From Alloalcanivorax dieselolei B5 (GTDB lineage Bacteria > Pseudomonadota > Gammaproteobacteria > Pseudomonadales > Alcanivoracaceae): DNA of 64,000 nucleotides. The notes beneath the pieces were generated by a model. It was not told the origin of the DNA. It made no database searches and saw only the letters and a program-made list of their open reading frames with translations. The stretch spans positions 3,534,001 to 3,598,000 of the forward strand of contig NC_018691.1 of NCBI RefSeq assembly GCF_000300005.1, read 5' to 3'. A program made the position numbers and the translations under genes. Position 1 is the first letter of the stretch. Every line of letters begins with the position of its first letter. Positions 63,796 to 64,000 of this stretch are shown here, piece after piece.

Positions 63796-64000
63796 TAAAC
63801 AAATCCCCATCACTCCCCGGGCGGCGCAGTCCGAAGTGGCGCCAGGCGTGGTTGGTCACTTGCCGGCCCCGCGACGTGCGCTGTATGAAACCCTGTTGAA
63901 TCAGATAGGGTTCCACCACTTCCTCCAGGGTTCCGGCGTCCTCGTTAAGGGCCGCCGCCAACGAGTCCAGCCCCACCGGACCGCCGTCGAACTTATGCAT
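63788..64000 (-). CDS. ruvB: Holliday junction helicase RuvB, C-terminal part (runs off window)
   Basis: 70 residues visible, the winged-helix end of Ruv[41 protein letters not shown] and [14 protein letters not shown]. The Met at 64000 is internal. Conserved upstream neighbour of ybgC-tol. Confidence 0.95.
   Translation of the reverse strand: MHKFDGGPVGLDSLAAALNEDAGTLEEVVEPYLIQQGFIQRTSRGRQVTNHAWRHFGLRRPGSDGDLFND

Overview
The window comes from a high-GC gammaproteobacterium. The right half (about 33.4-64 kb) has the conserved gene order of Pseudomonas and Alcanivorax relatives: tRNA-Pro, merR-like, ihfA, pheT, pheS, rplT, rpmI, infC, and further on purC, bamC, dapA, gcvR, bcp, perM, tusA-like, bepA, nadA, tRNA-Lys, queC, queE, cpoB, pal, tolB, tolA, tolR, tolQ, ybgC, ruvB. 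An Alcanivorax-like host is my best guess from this order and is inference only. No taxonomic marker was searched.

The left third is accessory DNA. From 19.5 kb down to 1 every native gene reads on the minus strand. At 1-5.4 kb lie a two-partner-secretion exoprotein (cut by the window edge) and a three-gene cell-surface-signalling set (STN/TonB-like receptor, ECF sigma factor, FecR anti-sigma factor), resembling the Vre/PUMA3 arrangement of P. aeruginosa. From 5.6 to 17.6 kb is a polymorphic-toxin locus: a Sec-exported YD/Rhs-repeat protein with an HNH nuclease tip, an overlapping immunity-type gene, then what looks like a graveyard of older modules (an orphan toxin tip, a SUKH/toxin chimera, two paralogous small membrane proteins). 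An intact IS66 element and an IS5-like element with a nonsense codon interrupt it. At 17.8-19.5 kb a secreted S1 protease with a long propeptide is followed by a small membrane-anchored or exported copy of half of that propeptide.

From 20.1 to 33.4 kb is an integrated-element mosaic on the 3' side of tRNA-Pro(GGG): a plasmid/ICE-like block (Zn-ribbon protein, RadC, DUF932, YqaJ nuclease, Gp3-like protein, XRE regulator), a PKD-repeat lipoprotein, AT-rich lipoprotein and membrane genes, a satellite-like block (AlpA, YfjJ/Gp2-like, ribbon-helix-helix protein), and a decayed tyrosine integrase beside the tRNA.

The core half has one notable scar. Between infC and tRNA-Val(GAC), where thrS stands in related bacteria, there is instead an MFS exporter with a divergent LysR regulator. 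This segment is bounded by a 24-bp copy of the tRNA-Val 3' end and by short tandem repeats of the kind seen at integrase attachment sites. Beyond it come an MgtC/DUF4010 membrane protein, a GntR regulator, an HD protein, a cyanide-insensitive-type bd oxidase operon with its DUF2474 subunit, and then the purC-to-ruvB core. The Tol-Pal genes form a tightly overlapping operon whose TolA has a TonB-like Pro-Lys-Glu linker.

All calls come from reading the sequence; no database search was run.
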